From the NCBI GenBank assembly GCA_016296205.1, contig JAEDJS010000001.1:14945-78944 (forward strand): a stretch of 64,000 bases of DNA. Reading direction: 5' to 3'. The notes beneath the pieces were generated by a model. The model searched no databases. It was not told the origin of the DNA and saw only the letters and a program-made list of their open reading frames with translations. Below are positions 43,022 through 52,627 of the stretch, one piece after another. Position numbers and translations under genes: made by a program. Origin of the DNA: Treponema sp. GTDB lineage: Bacteria; Spirochaetota; Spirochaetia; Treponematales; Treponemataceae. Each line of letters begins with the position of its first letter. Positions within the stretch are counted from its first letter, which is position 1.

Positions 43022-43756
43022 CTATAATTTTTGGAAAATAAACTGGCAGAAAGTTTTGATTCTGTTCATAAATGAAGTTTCAATTCTGTTCTGCAGGAAA
43101 AAGATTTCAGGGGCATTTACGGCTCCAATTCCGTAAAGTACCCAGTAGTCTCCCTGTTTTGTGGCAGTAATAAGTGACTTCATTTTGTAAGGCTTTACGC
43201 AGGTAAATTTATCATAATACATTAATTTGTTTGTATTTGTTGATTCGTAATAATAACTGCTGTCTGTAGTTTTTGTGCTGATTACTGTATTTATTACGCC
43301 AAAAGGTTCCATTGTTAAGTCTGCAGAAATATCACGGCTGTTAATGTCGCCTTTTTCGCTGGTTATAATTGCCTCAGAATAAAGCTCAAACCATTGCTGT
43401 GATCTTTCTGAAAAATAAGGAATTCCTTTGTAAGAAGGGATGTCTATTACGATGGAATCAATTTTCTGGAGAAGATTTTCATTTCCTTCGTATGGAATAA
43501 TGTGGATGATTTCTGCAATATATGCAGGTTTTATTGATTTTGCCGCTTTTAATGCTTTTTCGATTGCAGGGGTATTGCTCTTAATAGAAAGTTCATCAAG
43601 GGAATCAACACTCTTAATAATTACTTGTCCACCACCAAGGGCTTCTCTGTCTTTTTTTGAGAGGTTACTGTTGAAGCAGTTTGGAATTTTGTTTTCTGAT
43701 GCAAAACTGAGTCCTGATGCAATAATTAATAAAATAGTAATTAATCTTGTTTTCAT
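43022..43756 (-). CDS. Secreted protein of unknown function (DUF6675-like)
   Basis: About 244 residues with an N-terminal signal peptide (hydrophobic core followed by SFASE). The rest is a mixed alpha/beta domain without known catalytic residues; I believe it corresponds to a Treponema-typical family (DUF6675), but I am not certain. The sequence around ERSQQWFELY and the paired GDYWVLYGIG strand are the most conserved-looking parts. ATG 43756 is preferred to ATG 43762 because GAGG then lies 7 nt upstream. It is divergent from the aminotransferase gene. Confidence 0.6.
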   Translation of the reverse strand: MKTRLITILLIIASGLSFASENKIPNCFNSNLSKKDREALGGGQVIIKSVDSLDELSIKSNTPAIEKALKAAKSIKPAYIAEIIHIIPYEGNENLLQKIDSIVIDIPSYKGIPYFSERSQQWFELYSEAIITSEKGDINSRDISADLTMEPFGVINTVISTKTTDSSYYYESTNTNKLMYYDKFTCVKPYKMKSLITATKQGDYWVLYGIGAVNAPEIFFLQNRIETSFMNRIKTFCQFIFQKL

Positions 43757-43897
43757 ATTCATACCTCATATTTTAACCTAAAATAACAGAAAATTCAACT
43801 TTATTCCAGGTTTTATATTAATTTTTACTATAGAAAAAACCCTATAAAAATGATAAAATTACAATATATAACAATTTTTTTTATTTGAGGAAAATAA

Positions 43898-45088
43898 ATG
43901 ATTAACCAGCAGATTAAGGAAACTATGACAAGTAAAGGTGCCAGTGTTATTAGAAAAATGTTTGAAGAAGGTACTAAACTTAAATCAATATACGGGGAAG
44001 ATAATGTTTTTGATTTCAGTCTTGGAAATCCAGACCTTGACCCTCCTCAGGAAGTTTTAAAAGCTTTGGAAGAATGTTCCAGCGTTCATGAAAAAAATTA
44101 CCACGGATATATGCCTAATGCAGGTTTTTCTTTTGCAAGAGATGCTATGGCAGAAAAAACAACTGTTGAGCAGGGTGTAAAAGTTACAGGTGATTGTGTT
44201 GTTATGACAGTTGGTGCTGCCGGTGCATTGAACAATCTTTTAAAAGCAATTATTACTCCAGGTGACAATGTTATTGTTCCATCTCCATTTTTTGCAGAAT
44301 ACAGACACTATGTAAATAATTATGGAGGACTTCTTATTGAGGTTCCTGTTAAGGATGATTTTTCTCCAGATACAGAAGCAATCGAAAAAGCAATGAATGA
44401 AAAAACTGCTGCTGTTCTCATTAACAGTCCAAATAATCCTACAGGCAGAATTTATTCAAAGGAAGACATTCAGAAGCTTGCTGATGCTATGAACAGAAGT
44501 GCAGAAAAATACGGTCGGAAAGCCTATCTGATTTGTGATGAGCCGTATCGTGCCATTACTTACGACGGTAAAGAAGTGGCCCCAACTTTTCCTGTTTATG
44601 ACAGTACTGTAATAGTAACTTCTTTTGCAAAAAATTTAAGCCTTCCTGGTGAACGACTTGGATATATTTGCGTAAACCCATCATGTCCTGATAAAGATGA
44701 ACTTGTTGCAGCATGTATTTTCTGTCTTCGTATTACTGGTTTTGTTAATGCTCCTGGATTATGGCAGAGAATTGTTGCAAAAAGCTGGAATGCAAAGGTT
44801 GATTATTCACTTTATGAAGTAAGAAGAAATGAACTTATGTCGATTCTTGATGAAGCTGGAATTGAATATGTAAAACCGGAGGGAGCTTTTTATTTGTTTT
44901 GCAAAGTTCCATCAAAATTCGGCGGTGATGATATGGCATTTTGTGATCATCTTAAAAAGTATAATATTCTTTGTGCCCCAGGAAGTGGTTTTGGCGGAAA
45001 AGGATATGTAAGGTTAGCATATTGCGTAAGTGAAAAATCAATTTTAAATTCAAGAAATGCCTTTGTAAAAGCAATTAAAGAATTATAG
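43898..45088 (+). CDS. PLP-dependent aminotransferase, class I (aspartate aminotransferase-like)
   Basis: A 396-residue fold-type I aminotransferase. The PLP-binding Lys lies in SFAKNLSLPGERLGY (about 248-262); NSPNNPTGR (about 186-194) and CDEPYRAITYDG (about 213-224) hold the Asn, Asp and Tyr that contact PLP; the Arg in VRLAYCVS binds the substrate carboxylate. It moves amino groups between amino acids and 2-oxo acids; the specific substrate is not evident. GAGG precedes the ATG. Glycogen synthase follows 43 nt later and may be co-transcribed. Confidence 0.92.
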   Translation: MINQQIKETMTSKGASVIRKMFEEGTKLKSIYGEDNVFDFSLGNPDLDPPQEVLKALEECSSVHEKNYHGYMPNAGFSFARDAMAEKTTVEQGVKVTGDCVVMTVGAAGALNNLLKAIITPGDNVIVPSPFFAEYRHYVNNYGGLLIEVPVKDDFSPDTEAIEKAMNEKTAAVLINSPNNPTGRIYSKEDIQKLADAMNRSAEKYGRKAYLICDEPYRAITYDGKEVAPTFPVYDSTVIVTSFAKNLSLPGERLGYICVNPSCPDKDELVAACIFCLRITGFVNAPGLWQRIVAKSWNAKVDYSLYEVRRNELMSILDEAGIEYVKPEGAFYLFCKVPSKFGGDDMAFCDHLKKYNILCAPGSGFGGKGYVRLAYCVSEKSILNSRNAFVKAIKEL

Positions 45089-45131
45089 AATTAAAATTTG
45101 ATTTTAATGTATCCGTAAAAAGAGTTAAGTT

Positions 45132-46598
45132 ATGAATATTTTAATGATTTCGGCAGAGGCAGTTCCATTTGCAAAAAGCGGGGGACTTGCTGATGCCGTT
45201 ACATCCTTGAGTCTTTCACTGGCAGATTTAGGCCATGATGTAAGAATTTTAATGCCACGCTATTATAGTGTAGACAGAAAACATCTTAATCTTGTTACAG
45301 AAGGCATGAAAATTCAAATGGGGAATAATTGTGAAACTGTAAATATTTATCAGACTTATCTTACTTGCAATAAAAAGGTTCCTGTATATTTTGCAGATGA
45401 TGAAGGACTTTTCGGAAGATTGGGAATATATGGTGATAATCCTGCTTCCAGCTATGCAGATAATCCTTATCGTTTTAGTTTGTTAAGTCATACTGCTTTT
45501 GAATTCTGCATAAAGAAACAATGGATACCAGATATTATTCACTGTCATGACTGGTCAAGCTGTCTTGCATTAACTTTACTTAAAAACATTTATCGGTTTC
45601 AGAAACCTTTTGAAAAAACAAAAGGAATTTTAACAATCCATAATATGGGATATCAGGGGGATTTTTCTACTGATAAATTTTCCGATTTGGGAATTGACTG
45701 GGGATTTTTCTATCGAGCTGGTTTTGAGCATAATTATAGAATCAATTTTTTAAAGGCTGGAATTGTTTCTGCAGACAAAATTACAACTGTAAGCCAAAGA
45801 TATGCACAGGAAATCCAAAGCAGTGAAGGTGGTTTTGGACTTGATTCAGTTATTAAATACAGAAGTCAGGATCTTTGTGGAATAGTAAACGGTATAGATG
45901 TTGATGCATGGAATCCTCAGCTGGATAAAAAAATTCCTTTTAATTTTTCCATAAGTGATTTAAGTGGAAAGGCTAAGTGTAAAGAAGAATTGCAGAAGAG
46001 AATGGGGCTGCCTGTTGATAATAATGTTCCGGTGATTGGAATTATTTCCAGGCTTGTTCAGCAGAAGGGTATAAGTGAATTGTTTGCTCCAAATTACGGC
46101 TGTATGTATGGCCTCTGCAAAAAAGCAAATGTGCAGGTTGTAGTTCTTGGAAGCGGCGAAAAATGGTGTGAATCTGAACTTCAAATTCTTTCAAAAGAAC
46201 TGCCAAATTTTAAATGTTTTATTGGATATGATGAAGATTTAAGCCATCTTATTGAATCTGGCAGTGATATTTTTCTAATGCCATCCCGATATGAACCTTG
46301 CGGCTTAAATCAACTTTATTCAATGAGATATGGAACTCTTCCTGTTGTTAGAAACACTGGCGGACTTGCAGATACTGTTCAAAATTATGATGCTGTAAAT
46401 AAAACTGGCAGTGGTTTTGTCTGTAATGATGCAACACCTGATGCAGTTTTTGGAACAACTATGTGGGCAATAGAAACATATTATGAACATAAAGACGATT
46501 TTAAAATGCTGCAGCAGAATGCAATGAATAAAGATTTTTCATGGATAAATTCTGCAAATCAATATGTTAAAGTGTATCAGAGTGCACTGGAAAATTAA
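45132..46598 (+). CDS. glgA: Glycogen synthase (ADP-glucose type, GT5)
   Basis: A 488-residue GT-B enzyme of standard length. The N-terminal ADP-glucose motif is KSGGLADAV (about 15-23, usual KxGGLGDV with Ala for the second Gly), HNMGYQGDF is found near 165, and the C-terminal acceptor/donor block SRYEPCGLNQLYSMRYGTLPV and TGGLADTV are fully typical. It extends alpha-1,4-glucan using ADP-glucose. The operon neighbour is an aminotransferase; no branching enzyme is in view. A strong terminator follows. Confidence 0.95.
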   Translation: MNILMISAEAVPFAKSGGLADAVTSLSLSLADLGHDVRILMPRYYSVDRKHLNLVTEGMKIQMGNNCETVNIYQTYLTCNKKVPVYFADDEGLFGRLGIYGDNPASSYADNPYRFSLLSHTAFEFCIKKQWIPDIIHCHDWSSCLALTLLKNIYRFQKPFEKTKGILTIHNMGYQGDFSTDKFSDLGIDWGFFYRAGFEHNYRINFLKAGIVSADKITTVSQRYAQEIQSSEGGFGLDSVIKYRSQDLCGIVNGIDVDAWNPQLDKKIPFNFSISDLSGKAKCKEELQKRMGLPVDNNVPVIGIISRLVQQKGISELFAPNYGCMYGLCKKANVQVVVLGSGEKWCESELQILSKELPNFKCFIGYDEDLSHLIESGSDIFLMPSRYEPCGLNQLYSMRYGTLPVVRNTGGLADTVQNYDAVNKTGSGFVCNDATPDAVFGTTMWAIETYYEHKDDFKMLQQNAMNKDFSWINSANQYVKVYQSALEN

Positions 46599-46628
46599 AA
46601 TTGATTAAAGAAAATAAGAATTGAATAT

Positions 46629-46668
46629 TACCCCTTTACTGGAAATAAGCAAAAGGGGTATTTTTTTT
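46629..46668 (+). terminator. Terminator of glgA
   Basis: Nine-base stem taccccttt / aaaggggta with a 14-nt loop and a run of eight T immediately after. Confidence 0.9.
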
Positions 46669-46680
46669 GACTGATTTTTT

Positions 46681-48633
46681 TTAGAATTTCCACCATTCAC
46701 CGGAAGTTTTAAGATACCAGTCAGATAGAACTGTTGCATCATCAACATCGTACCATGAAATACTTCCGTCTTTGTTTAAAATTGCAACTACATTATTGTT
46801 TACCTTCATCTTAACAGGAATAGAAGCTGAGCGGTCATAAACAAATTGTTTTGATGTTTCTGAATTGTATGAACGGAAGTTGCTTAAACCAATGTTTGTG
46901 AAAATGTAAGGGAAATTTGTTTCTACTGTAGCATTAGCATCTTCTGCCGGATATTGAAGCAGGCTGATCATTTCTTTTTTATCCGGCGAATAACTGAATA
47001 CTTTTGTAAAAGGTTTTGAATCCTGATAGCTGATTGAAATTCCGTAAATATCGCTGCCTGGTTTTGAGTAATCAAAATTGAGTGAATACAAAACTGTTGC
47101 GCTGTTTACAAGAGTTACGTTTTCTTTTGTGGTTATATCAACATAAACAAGAGGAGTTGAATTTCCGGCATTAGTTTTACCGATGTACATGTCTTTTTCG
47201 TTGTAAAGAATTGCATCCTGGATTGCAGTTCCTGTATATACTGTTGTATATTTTTTTGAGGCAAAATCAAAAATACTTACAGAACTGTTTCCACAGATTG
47301 CAACAAGTTTATTTCCAAAACATCTTAAATTCTGGAGAATATTTTCAGGAGTAAACAGAGTTGTTTTTGCTTTTGTTGAAGTATTTTCAAAAATTACGGA
47401 TTTCTTTGTTCCTTTTGACCAAAGAATTACACCATCACTGTTTGGAATAATGTTTGTATAACCTGTATTTTCTCCAATCTGTTGGATTGTGTCATTTTCG
47501 TAATTTGATTTGTATACTGCATTTTTTGTGTTAAAGTAGAACATGTTGCCAAAGGTTGCAATATCGTAAATATGTTCATACTCTTTGCTGGAAATTGGAT
47601 ACATTGAAAGCATTTCACTTTCCGGTATGCTGTTCATTTTATAAATGTTACCCTGACTTGAACCGATTGCTATTTCTGAATAACTTTTTGCAGCAACAAG
47701 ATAACTGTCGTTAGAAACCCCGGAAAATTTTTTAACAATATTACATGCAGGTGGATTGTTTATCTTACTTGTATCAGCCTGAATCTGGTTTGCCAGCTGC
47801 TCATTGGTAAGAAGATTTAAAAGATAGTTTTTGCCGTCAAATGTAGTGTAGTATAATCCTTTTTCGTCAACTGAAGAACTTGTAAAAATTAATGCATTTC
47901 TAGCCGGGTAAACACCAATTTTGTTTCCTGTTGGAGCATAATTCAGATACAGGTTGTTGTTTTTTGTTCCCGCAAGATAGCAGTTTTCAAATTTTCCGGT
48001 TCCAAAAATAATTGGCTGTTCCAGATTTTTTTCTGTATTCAATTTCTGAATTTCCTGGTTCCTTGCAATACTGTAATAAACCAGGGAGCCGTTTGGAGAA
48101 TACATTACCGCACTTTTTTCGGTGTTACTTGTTTTAATAAAAGATACCATTGCCGGCATGTTTTCTGGTTTTGCGACAACAGTTCCATCGGTCGCATTTA
48201 GAATGAAAATACCGTTTATTGCTGAAGTGCCAATAAGAAGGTATGTTCCTTTAGCAGAAAAGTTGATGGCAGTTACTTCATCGGCAAATCTTTTTGCATA
48301 TACTCTTGAAAGTTTTTTCCAGTTCCATAAACTTACTCTGTGAATATTTGTACCGTTTGATTCGTAAATTGCAATATAATTGTTGTTGGGACTAACAGAA
48401 ATTTTTCTGATGGGAAATTCACTTACCTGGTAATGGCTTCCAATTCCGTCTGTATCCCATCTGATAAGGTATCCGTCCTGGCCGGCGCTGAAGTATACGT
48501 TTTCTTCTGCTGCTGCTATTGCGTTTACTTTGCTGCTGTGAGCTTCTGTTGAATTGTGTGCCTGAGCAAAAGCTGAAAATGAAGAGATAAAAATTGCTGC
48601 AATTATGATTATATATTTTCCAGAAGTTTTCAT
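46681..48633 (-). CDS. Secreted WD40/beta-propeller protein
   Basis: A 650-residue protein with an N-terminal signal peptide (core IIIIAAIFISSFSAFAQ, cleavage near residue 23). The mature part is a string of beta-propeller blades: SSKVNAIAAAEENVYFSAGQDGYLIRWD, KISVSPNNNYIAIYE and similar WD-like repeats through the C-terminal end. Such domains are scaffolds with no enzyme activity expected. GGAG lies 15 nt upstream of the ATG, farther than usual, so the exact start is less certain. Probably transcribed alone. Confidence 0.8.
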   Translation of the reverse strand: MKTSGKYIIIIAAIFISSFSAFAQAHNSTEAHSSKVNAIAAAEENVYFSAGQDGYLIRWDTDGIGSHYQVSEFPIRKISVSPNNNYIAIYESNGTNIHRVSLWNWKKLSRVYAKRFADEVTAINFSAKGTYLLIGTSAINGIFILNATDGTVVAKPENMPAMVSFIKTSNTEKSAVMYSPNGSLVYYSIARNQEIQKLNTEKNLEQPIIFGTGKFENCYLAGTKNNNLYLNYAPTGNKIGVYPARNALIFTSSSVDEKGLYYTTFDGKNYLLNLLTNEQLANQIQADTSKINNPPACNIVKKFSGVSNDSYLVAAKSYSEIAIGSSQGNIYKMNSIPESEMLSMYPISSKEYEHIYDIATFGNMFYFNTKNAVYKSNYENDTIQQIGENTGYTNIIPNSDGVILWSKGTKKSVIFENTSTKAKTTLFTPENILQNLRCFGNKLVAICGNSSVSIFDFASKKYTTVYTGTAIQDAILYNEKDMYIGKTNAGNSTPLVYVDITTKENVTLVNSATVLYSLNFDYSKPGSDIYGISISYQDSKPFTKVFSYSPDKKEMISLLQYPAEDANATVETNFPYIFTNIGLSNFRSYNSETSKQFVYDRSASIPVKMKVNNNVVAILNKDGSISWYDVDDATVLSDWYLKTSGEWWKF

Positions 48634-48732
48634 ATTATCTATTGATTTCTCCTTTTTTAAAGAACATTTAATATTTTAAAATGTTTCAACTTAATTATAT
48701 CAAAAAAAAATAATTTATAAAATAGTAAAATA

Positions 48733-49878
48733 TTATGGGGCTTTTGTAAATAATCCTTTAATGTAAGATAAATCCCCAAGCAGTGCAATTACAAAAAGGG
48801 CGCCAAGAAATGCTATTCCAGCAAACTGAATGTAATATAATACTTTTGGATTCATTTTTTTTCTGGTGATTATTTCTATAAGAGAAAATAAAACGTTTCC
48901 TCCGTCTAGAATTGGAACCGGCAGAAGGTTCATTATAAAAAGTGAAATACTGATAAGGGCAAGCAGATCCAGCGTAGAAACAAGACCATTTTTAAATCCG
49001 GAAGAAAAGCCAGATTTTACTGTTTCTCCCAGCATTGATGTGATTTTGGCAGGTCCGCTTACAGCAGAGGTAATTTTAACACCTTTAAAAAGAATTCCAA
49101 GAGATGTAAAAGTGAGTTTTATTGTTTTACCAGTCTGAACAAAACCTTCTTTTATTGCTCCAAAAAATCCAAAAGGACCATATTTTTTTTCTGTTATTGA
49201 ATCCCTCGAAAAAACAACCCCAATTTTGCCGCTTCCAGTTTCCTTGTCCAGATTGGAATGAACATTAAATTCAAGAATAGCAGGATTACCGTCAATCATT
49301 CTTTGAACTGTAATAAGAATATCCTGGTCACCATGAGTAGAAACAAATTCAAAAATATCATTTGAATCCTTAATTTCTGTAGAATTCATCCTGATAATTT
49401 TATCACCGGTTAAAATTCCTGCTTCTTTTGCGGGACTTGGAATATTCTGCAGTTCTTCGTATTCTTCTGGCAGAGAAATTGTGTTGTCTGCTGTATAATA
49501 ACTGTAACCGCACATTGCTATTATAAAAAAAGCTAAAACTGCAAAAATTAAATTGTTAAAAGGGCCGGCCAGTGAAATTAACATTCTTTTTAAAGGATGA
49601 ACTCCATAAAAACTGTGGGGTTCTCCTTCAATTGATTTTTTGTTTTCTTCAAGAGCTTTGATGAAATCTTTTTCACCTTTCATTCCACAGTAGCCGCCTA
49701 ATGGAATAAGGCTCAATCTGTAGTCTGTACCTTTTATTGTTTTATGCAGAAGAACTGGTCCCATTCCAATAGAAAAACTTATTACTTTAACACCACAAAG
49801 CCGGCTTGCAATAAAGTGGCCTAATTCATGAAAAAAAACTAGAAAACTTAATCCGATGATTCCTATTATAATTGACAT
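48733..49878 (-). CDS. rseP: RIP metalloprotease RseP (M50 site-2 protease)
   Basis: A 381-residue membrane zinc protease. HELGH (about 22-26) binds zinc with the Asp of LDGGN (about 340). A PDZ-like domain (about 135-200, SPAKEAGILTGDKIIRMNS) lies between the helices; there are four predicted membrane segments. It cleaves membrane-embedded anti-sigma factors or signal peptides. ATG 49878 is used because GGAG lies 8 nt upstream; this start overlaps the end of dxr by 13 bp. Last gene of frr-uppS-cdsA-dxr-rseP. Confidence 0.95.
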   Translation of the reverse strand: MSIIIGIIGLSFLVFFHELGHFIASRLCGVKVISFSIGMGPVLLHKTIKGTDYRLSLIPLGGYCGMKGEKDFIKALEENKKSIEGEPHSFYGVHPLKRMLISLAGPFNNLIFAVLAFFIIAMCGYSYYTADNTISLPEEYEELQNIPSPAKEAGILTGDKIIRMNSTEIKDSNDIFEFVSTHGDQDILITVQRMIDGNPAILEFNVHSNLDKETGSGKIGVVFSRDSITEKKYGPFGFFGAIKEGFVQTGKTIKLTFTSLGILFKGVKITSAVSGPAKITSMLGETVKSGFSSGFKNGLVSTLDLLALISISLFIMNLLPVPILDGGNVLFSLIEIITRKKMNPKVLYYIQFAGIAFLGALFVIALLGDLSYIKGLFTKAP

Positions 49879-50966
49879 AATAAATTCTCCGCAGTGATTC
49901 TTGCACATTTGTCCATTTCGAGAATTGTTTCTAAATCTTTTGGGAAAATCGAAAAATCTTTCTGCAATGTTTTTTCAACTAATTCAGGAATTTGTATAAA
50001 ATTGATTTTTTTGTCAAAGAAGGCCTGTACTGCTACTTCATTTGCGGCGTTGTAAGCAACTGTATAGCAGTTACTTTTTCTGGCGCATTCGTAGGCAATT
50101 TTTAACATAGGGAAAAGTTCTGTGTCCGGCTTAAAAAATGTCATAGTTGAACCAAAAAGATCAAACTGCTCCATATAATTTTCTTTATATTCAGGCCATA
50201 CAAGTGCACCAAAAATGGGATGTTTCATACTTGGATTTGAAATTTGGGCATACAGCATTCCGTCTTTTGTACGTACAAGAGAATGGATAAGACTCTGGGG
50301 ATGAACAACAACCTGAACATTATCTGGATTCATGTTAAAAAGCCGCACTGCTTCTATAACTTCCAGGCCTTTATTTGCAAGGCTGGCACTGTCGATTGTA
50401 ATTTTACCCCCCATATTCCAGGTAGGGTGTTTAAGGGCCTGCTCAACTGTTACAGTTTTTAGCATTTCTTTTGTATATTCTCTGAAAGGTCCGCCACTGG
50501 CAGTTATTACAATCTGGGAAAGCTTTTCCATCCCAAAATTCTGGGTAAGGTTAAAAATTGCGCTGTGTTCACTGTCTACGGGAATTATGCTGGCTCCTTT
50601 TGACAAAGCAAGGTTTTTTACATAATCCCATGCCATAACAACAGTTTCTTTGTTTGCTAAAGCCAGATCAATTTTATTTTCCAAACAAAGAATTGAAGGC
50701 AAAAGACCATCACTACCTGCAACTCCATTGACGGCTATATCTGGTTTTGATGAATTGATTAACTGTTTTAATCCTTCAATGCCGTCTCTTGAAAATACTG
50801 TTCCAGGGCAGTTAAATTCCTTGCAGAGATTTTCTACTTTTGCAATGTTTTTCCCCGCACTGATTCCTGCACATTCAAATAAATCTTTTTCATTTCTAAT
50901 AATATCAAGTGTTTGGGAGCCGATTGAACCTGTGCATCCTAAAACGAGAACTCTTTTTTTTGCCAT
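49866..50966 (-). CDS. dxr: 1-deoxy-D-xylulose 5-phosphate reductoisomerase
   Basis: A 366-residue enzyme of the MEP isoprenoid pathway. It begins with an NADPH-binding GCTGSIGSQTLDI (about 10-22). PVDSEHSA (about 133-140) and the metal/substrate segment ITASGGPF, HPTWNMGGKITIDSA and NKGLEVIEA are all typical. It makes 2-C-methyl-D-erythritol 4-phosphate from DXP. UppS, 1.0 kb upstream in the same operon, uses the downstream C5 product for the lipid carrier. Thirteen nt separate it from cdsA. Confidence 0.97.
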   Translation of the reverse strand: MAKKRVLVLGCTGSIGSQTLDIIRNEKDLFECAGISAGKNIAKVENLCKEFNCPGTVFSRDGIEGLKQLINSSKPDIAVNGVAGSDGLLPSILCLENKIDLALANKETVVMAWDYVKNLALSKGASIIPVDSEHSAIFNLTQNFGMEKLSQIVITASGGPFREYTKEMLKTVTVEQALKHPTWNMGGKITIDSASLANKGLEVIEAVRLFNMNPDNVQVVVHPQSLIHSLVRTKDGMLYAQISNPSMKHPIFGALVWPEYKENYMEQFDLFGSTMTFFKPDTELFPMLKIAYECARKSNCYTVAYNAANEVAVQAFFDKKINFIQIPELVEKTLQKDFSIFPKDLETILEMDKCARITAENLLCQL

Positions 50967-50979
50967 GTTATTTGTCCAA

Positions 50980-51861
50980 TTAAAGTGGTAAAGTAACCGG
51001 AACGTTTAATGCTTCCGGAAATAAAAGTGAAAGTACAATAAAGAAGAATGGGGCAGTCATAATGATACTGTCAATTGAATCAAGAATACCACCTCTTCCA
51101 GGTATAATGTGACCGCTGTCTTTTTCTCCAGCACTGCGTTTGATTACACTTTCTGCCAGATCACCTGTAACACTTGTAAGCCAGCAGATAACACAGAGAA
51201 TAGCAATAAAAATATAATTATTTCCAAGAATTTCCGGCCAGATGAGCTTTGAGATTACTGCACCTGCTACAGCCCCAATCAATCCGCCGATAAATCCTGC
51301 AACACTTTTGTTTGGGCTTGCTTTAAAAATTCCCCGGTTTGATTTTCCCAAAAGAATTCCAAAGAACCATGCAAGACTGTCACACATAAATACAATCAGC
51401 AGGAGAGTGAACACAAGTTGGTATTTTACTGCGATTTTACTTACAAATGTTACAAGATATCCTGAATACAAAATAGTAAAAGAAGACGAAATGATTTTTT
51501 CAATTGATTTTGAAAAATCATCACCGGAAAAAATTTCTTTTGCAAGAACTACAAGAAGTGTAATTGCAAAAACATATTCAATTACTTCAAATGGAAGCTT
51601 AATGTTAGGAAAAAATGAAGGGATTACAAATGTTAATGAAGCAGTTACTGTTACTAATGTTGCCAGGGAAACAACTAGAGCTTTATTTTGTACTGCAACT
51701 CTTTTACTCAGAAGGTTGTGCATTTCCATAGCACAAATCATGCTCACAAAGGAAAGAAGTATGTGCAGAGCCAGGTGATTATAATATGGCAGATAAACTA
51801 TTCCCAATACAATTGGAAGCCCTATAAAGAATATTAAAAGTCTTGAAGCGAGTTTGCTCAT
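50980..51861 (-). CDS. cdsA: Phosphatidate cytidylyltransferase
   Basis: A 293-residue membrane protein with about eight helices. The C-terminal CDP-alcohol signature reads SVIKRSAGEKDSGHIIPGRGG, and then DSIDS: the usual SxxKRxxxxKDxxxxxPGHGGxxDRxDS has His to Arg and Arg to Ser changes here. It makes CDP-diacylglycerol, the precursor of all phospholipids, from phosphatidate and CTP. Because the catalytic KD pair is present I still expect activity, but the two changes are odd. Located between uppS and dxr. Confidence 0.92.
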   Translation of the reverse strand: MSKLASRLLIFFIGLPIVLGIVYLPYYNHLALHILLSFVSMICAMEMHNLLSKRVAVQNKALVVSLATLVTVTASLTFVIPSFFPNIKLPFEVIEYVFAITLLVVLAKEIFSGDDFSKSIEKIISSSFTILYSGYLVTFVSKIAVKYQLVFTLLLIVFMCDSLAWFFGILLGKSNRGIFKASPNKSVAGFIGGLIGAVAGAVISKLIWPEILGNNYIFIAILCVICWLTSVTGDLAESVIKRSAGEKDSGHIIPGRGGILDSIDSIIMTAPFFFIVLSLLFPEALNVPVTLPL

Positions 51862-51901
51862 ATATATACTCCGTATATTAATCTAGTTTGCTGTAGAAAA
51901 A

Positions 51902-52627
51902 TCAAACTGGTGCGTTGCCGAACCGTCTGTTTCTTTTCTGAAATTCTATAATATTTTCGTAAAGTTCTGTTTCTGTATAATCCGGCCAGAGTGTGTCTGT
52001 AAAAATAAGTTCTGCGTAACTTGCGTGCCACAACAGGTAATTGCTAAGTCGTTTTTCTCCACCGGTTCTAATCAATAAATCTACATCAGGTAATTCAGGA
52101 ATATCAAAATATGTTCCAAAATTTTCTTCTGTAATTTTATCAATATAATCTAATGATGCACATTTTTTAATTGCCCGGACAATTTCATTTCTTCCACCGT
52201 AATTGATGGCAAGAGTTAATGTAAGTCCTGTAAATTCTTTTGTTTCTTCCCTGGCTTTTGTAATTTCTGCCTGAATGTCCGGAGGCAGACCGTTTAAATC
52301 TCCCAGGTGTTCAATACGTATTCTGTTGGTTTTGTAAAATTCAAACTCGCTTCGTAAATGACTGCGAATTAAATTCATAAGGTAGCCAACTTCCTGTTCT
52401 GTACGCTTCCAGTTTTCTGTTGAAAAAACGTAAAGTGTAAGATACTTTATTCCAAGTTCAGCGGCAGCCTGTGCAATTTTTTTTGCACTGGATAAACCTT
52501 CCAGGTGCCCTTTGGAACGAATTAAACCTCTGTTCTTAGCCCATCTTCCATTACCGTCCATAATAATGGCAAGATGAGAAGGTAAGTGAGAAAGATCGGG
52601 TTTTTGAACAGAGCTTGCAGAATTCAT
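51902..52627 (-). CDS. uppS: Undecaprenyl diphosphate synthase (cis-prenyltransferase)
   Basis: A 241-residue enzyme with IIMDGNGRWAKNRG (about 20-33), YVFSTENWKR (about 68-77) and the C-terminal LLIRTGGEKRLSNYLLW then LIFTDTLWPD. The Asp of MDGNGRW is the catalytic metal ligand. It lengthens farnesyl diphosphate with IPP to make the C55 lipid carrier for peptidoglycan. RTSGE is usual and RTGGE here is a tolerated variant. The start codon overlaps the frr stop by one base (TAATG), so it is coupled to frr. Confidence 0.96.
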   Translation of the reverse strand: MNSASSVQKPDLSHLPSHLAIIMDGNGRWAKNRGLIRSKGHLEGLSSAKKIAQAAAELGIKYLTLYVFSTENWKRTEQEVGYLMNLIRSHLRSEFEFYKTNRIRIEHLGDLNGLPPDIQAEITKAREETKEFTGLTLTLAINYGGRNEIVRAIKKCASLDYIDKITEENFGTYFDIPELPDVDLLIRTGGEKRLSNYLLWHASYAELIFTDTLWPDYTETELYENIIEFQKRNRRFGNAPV

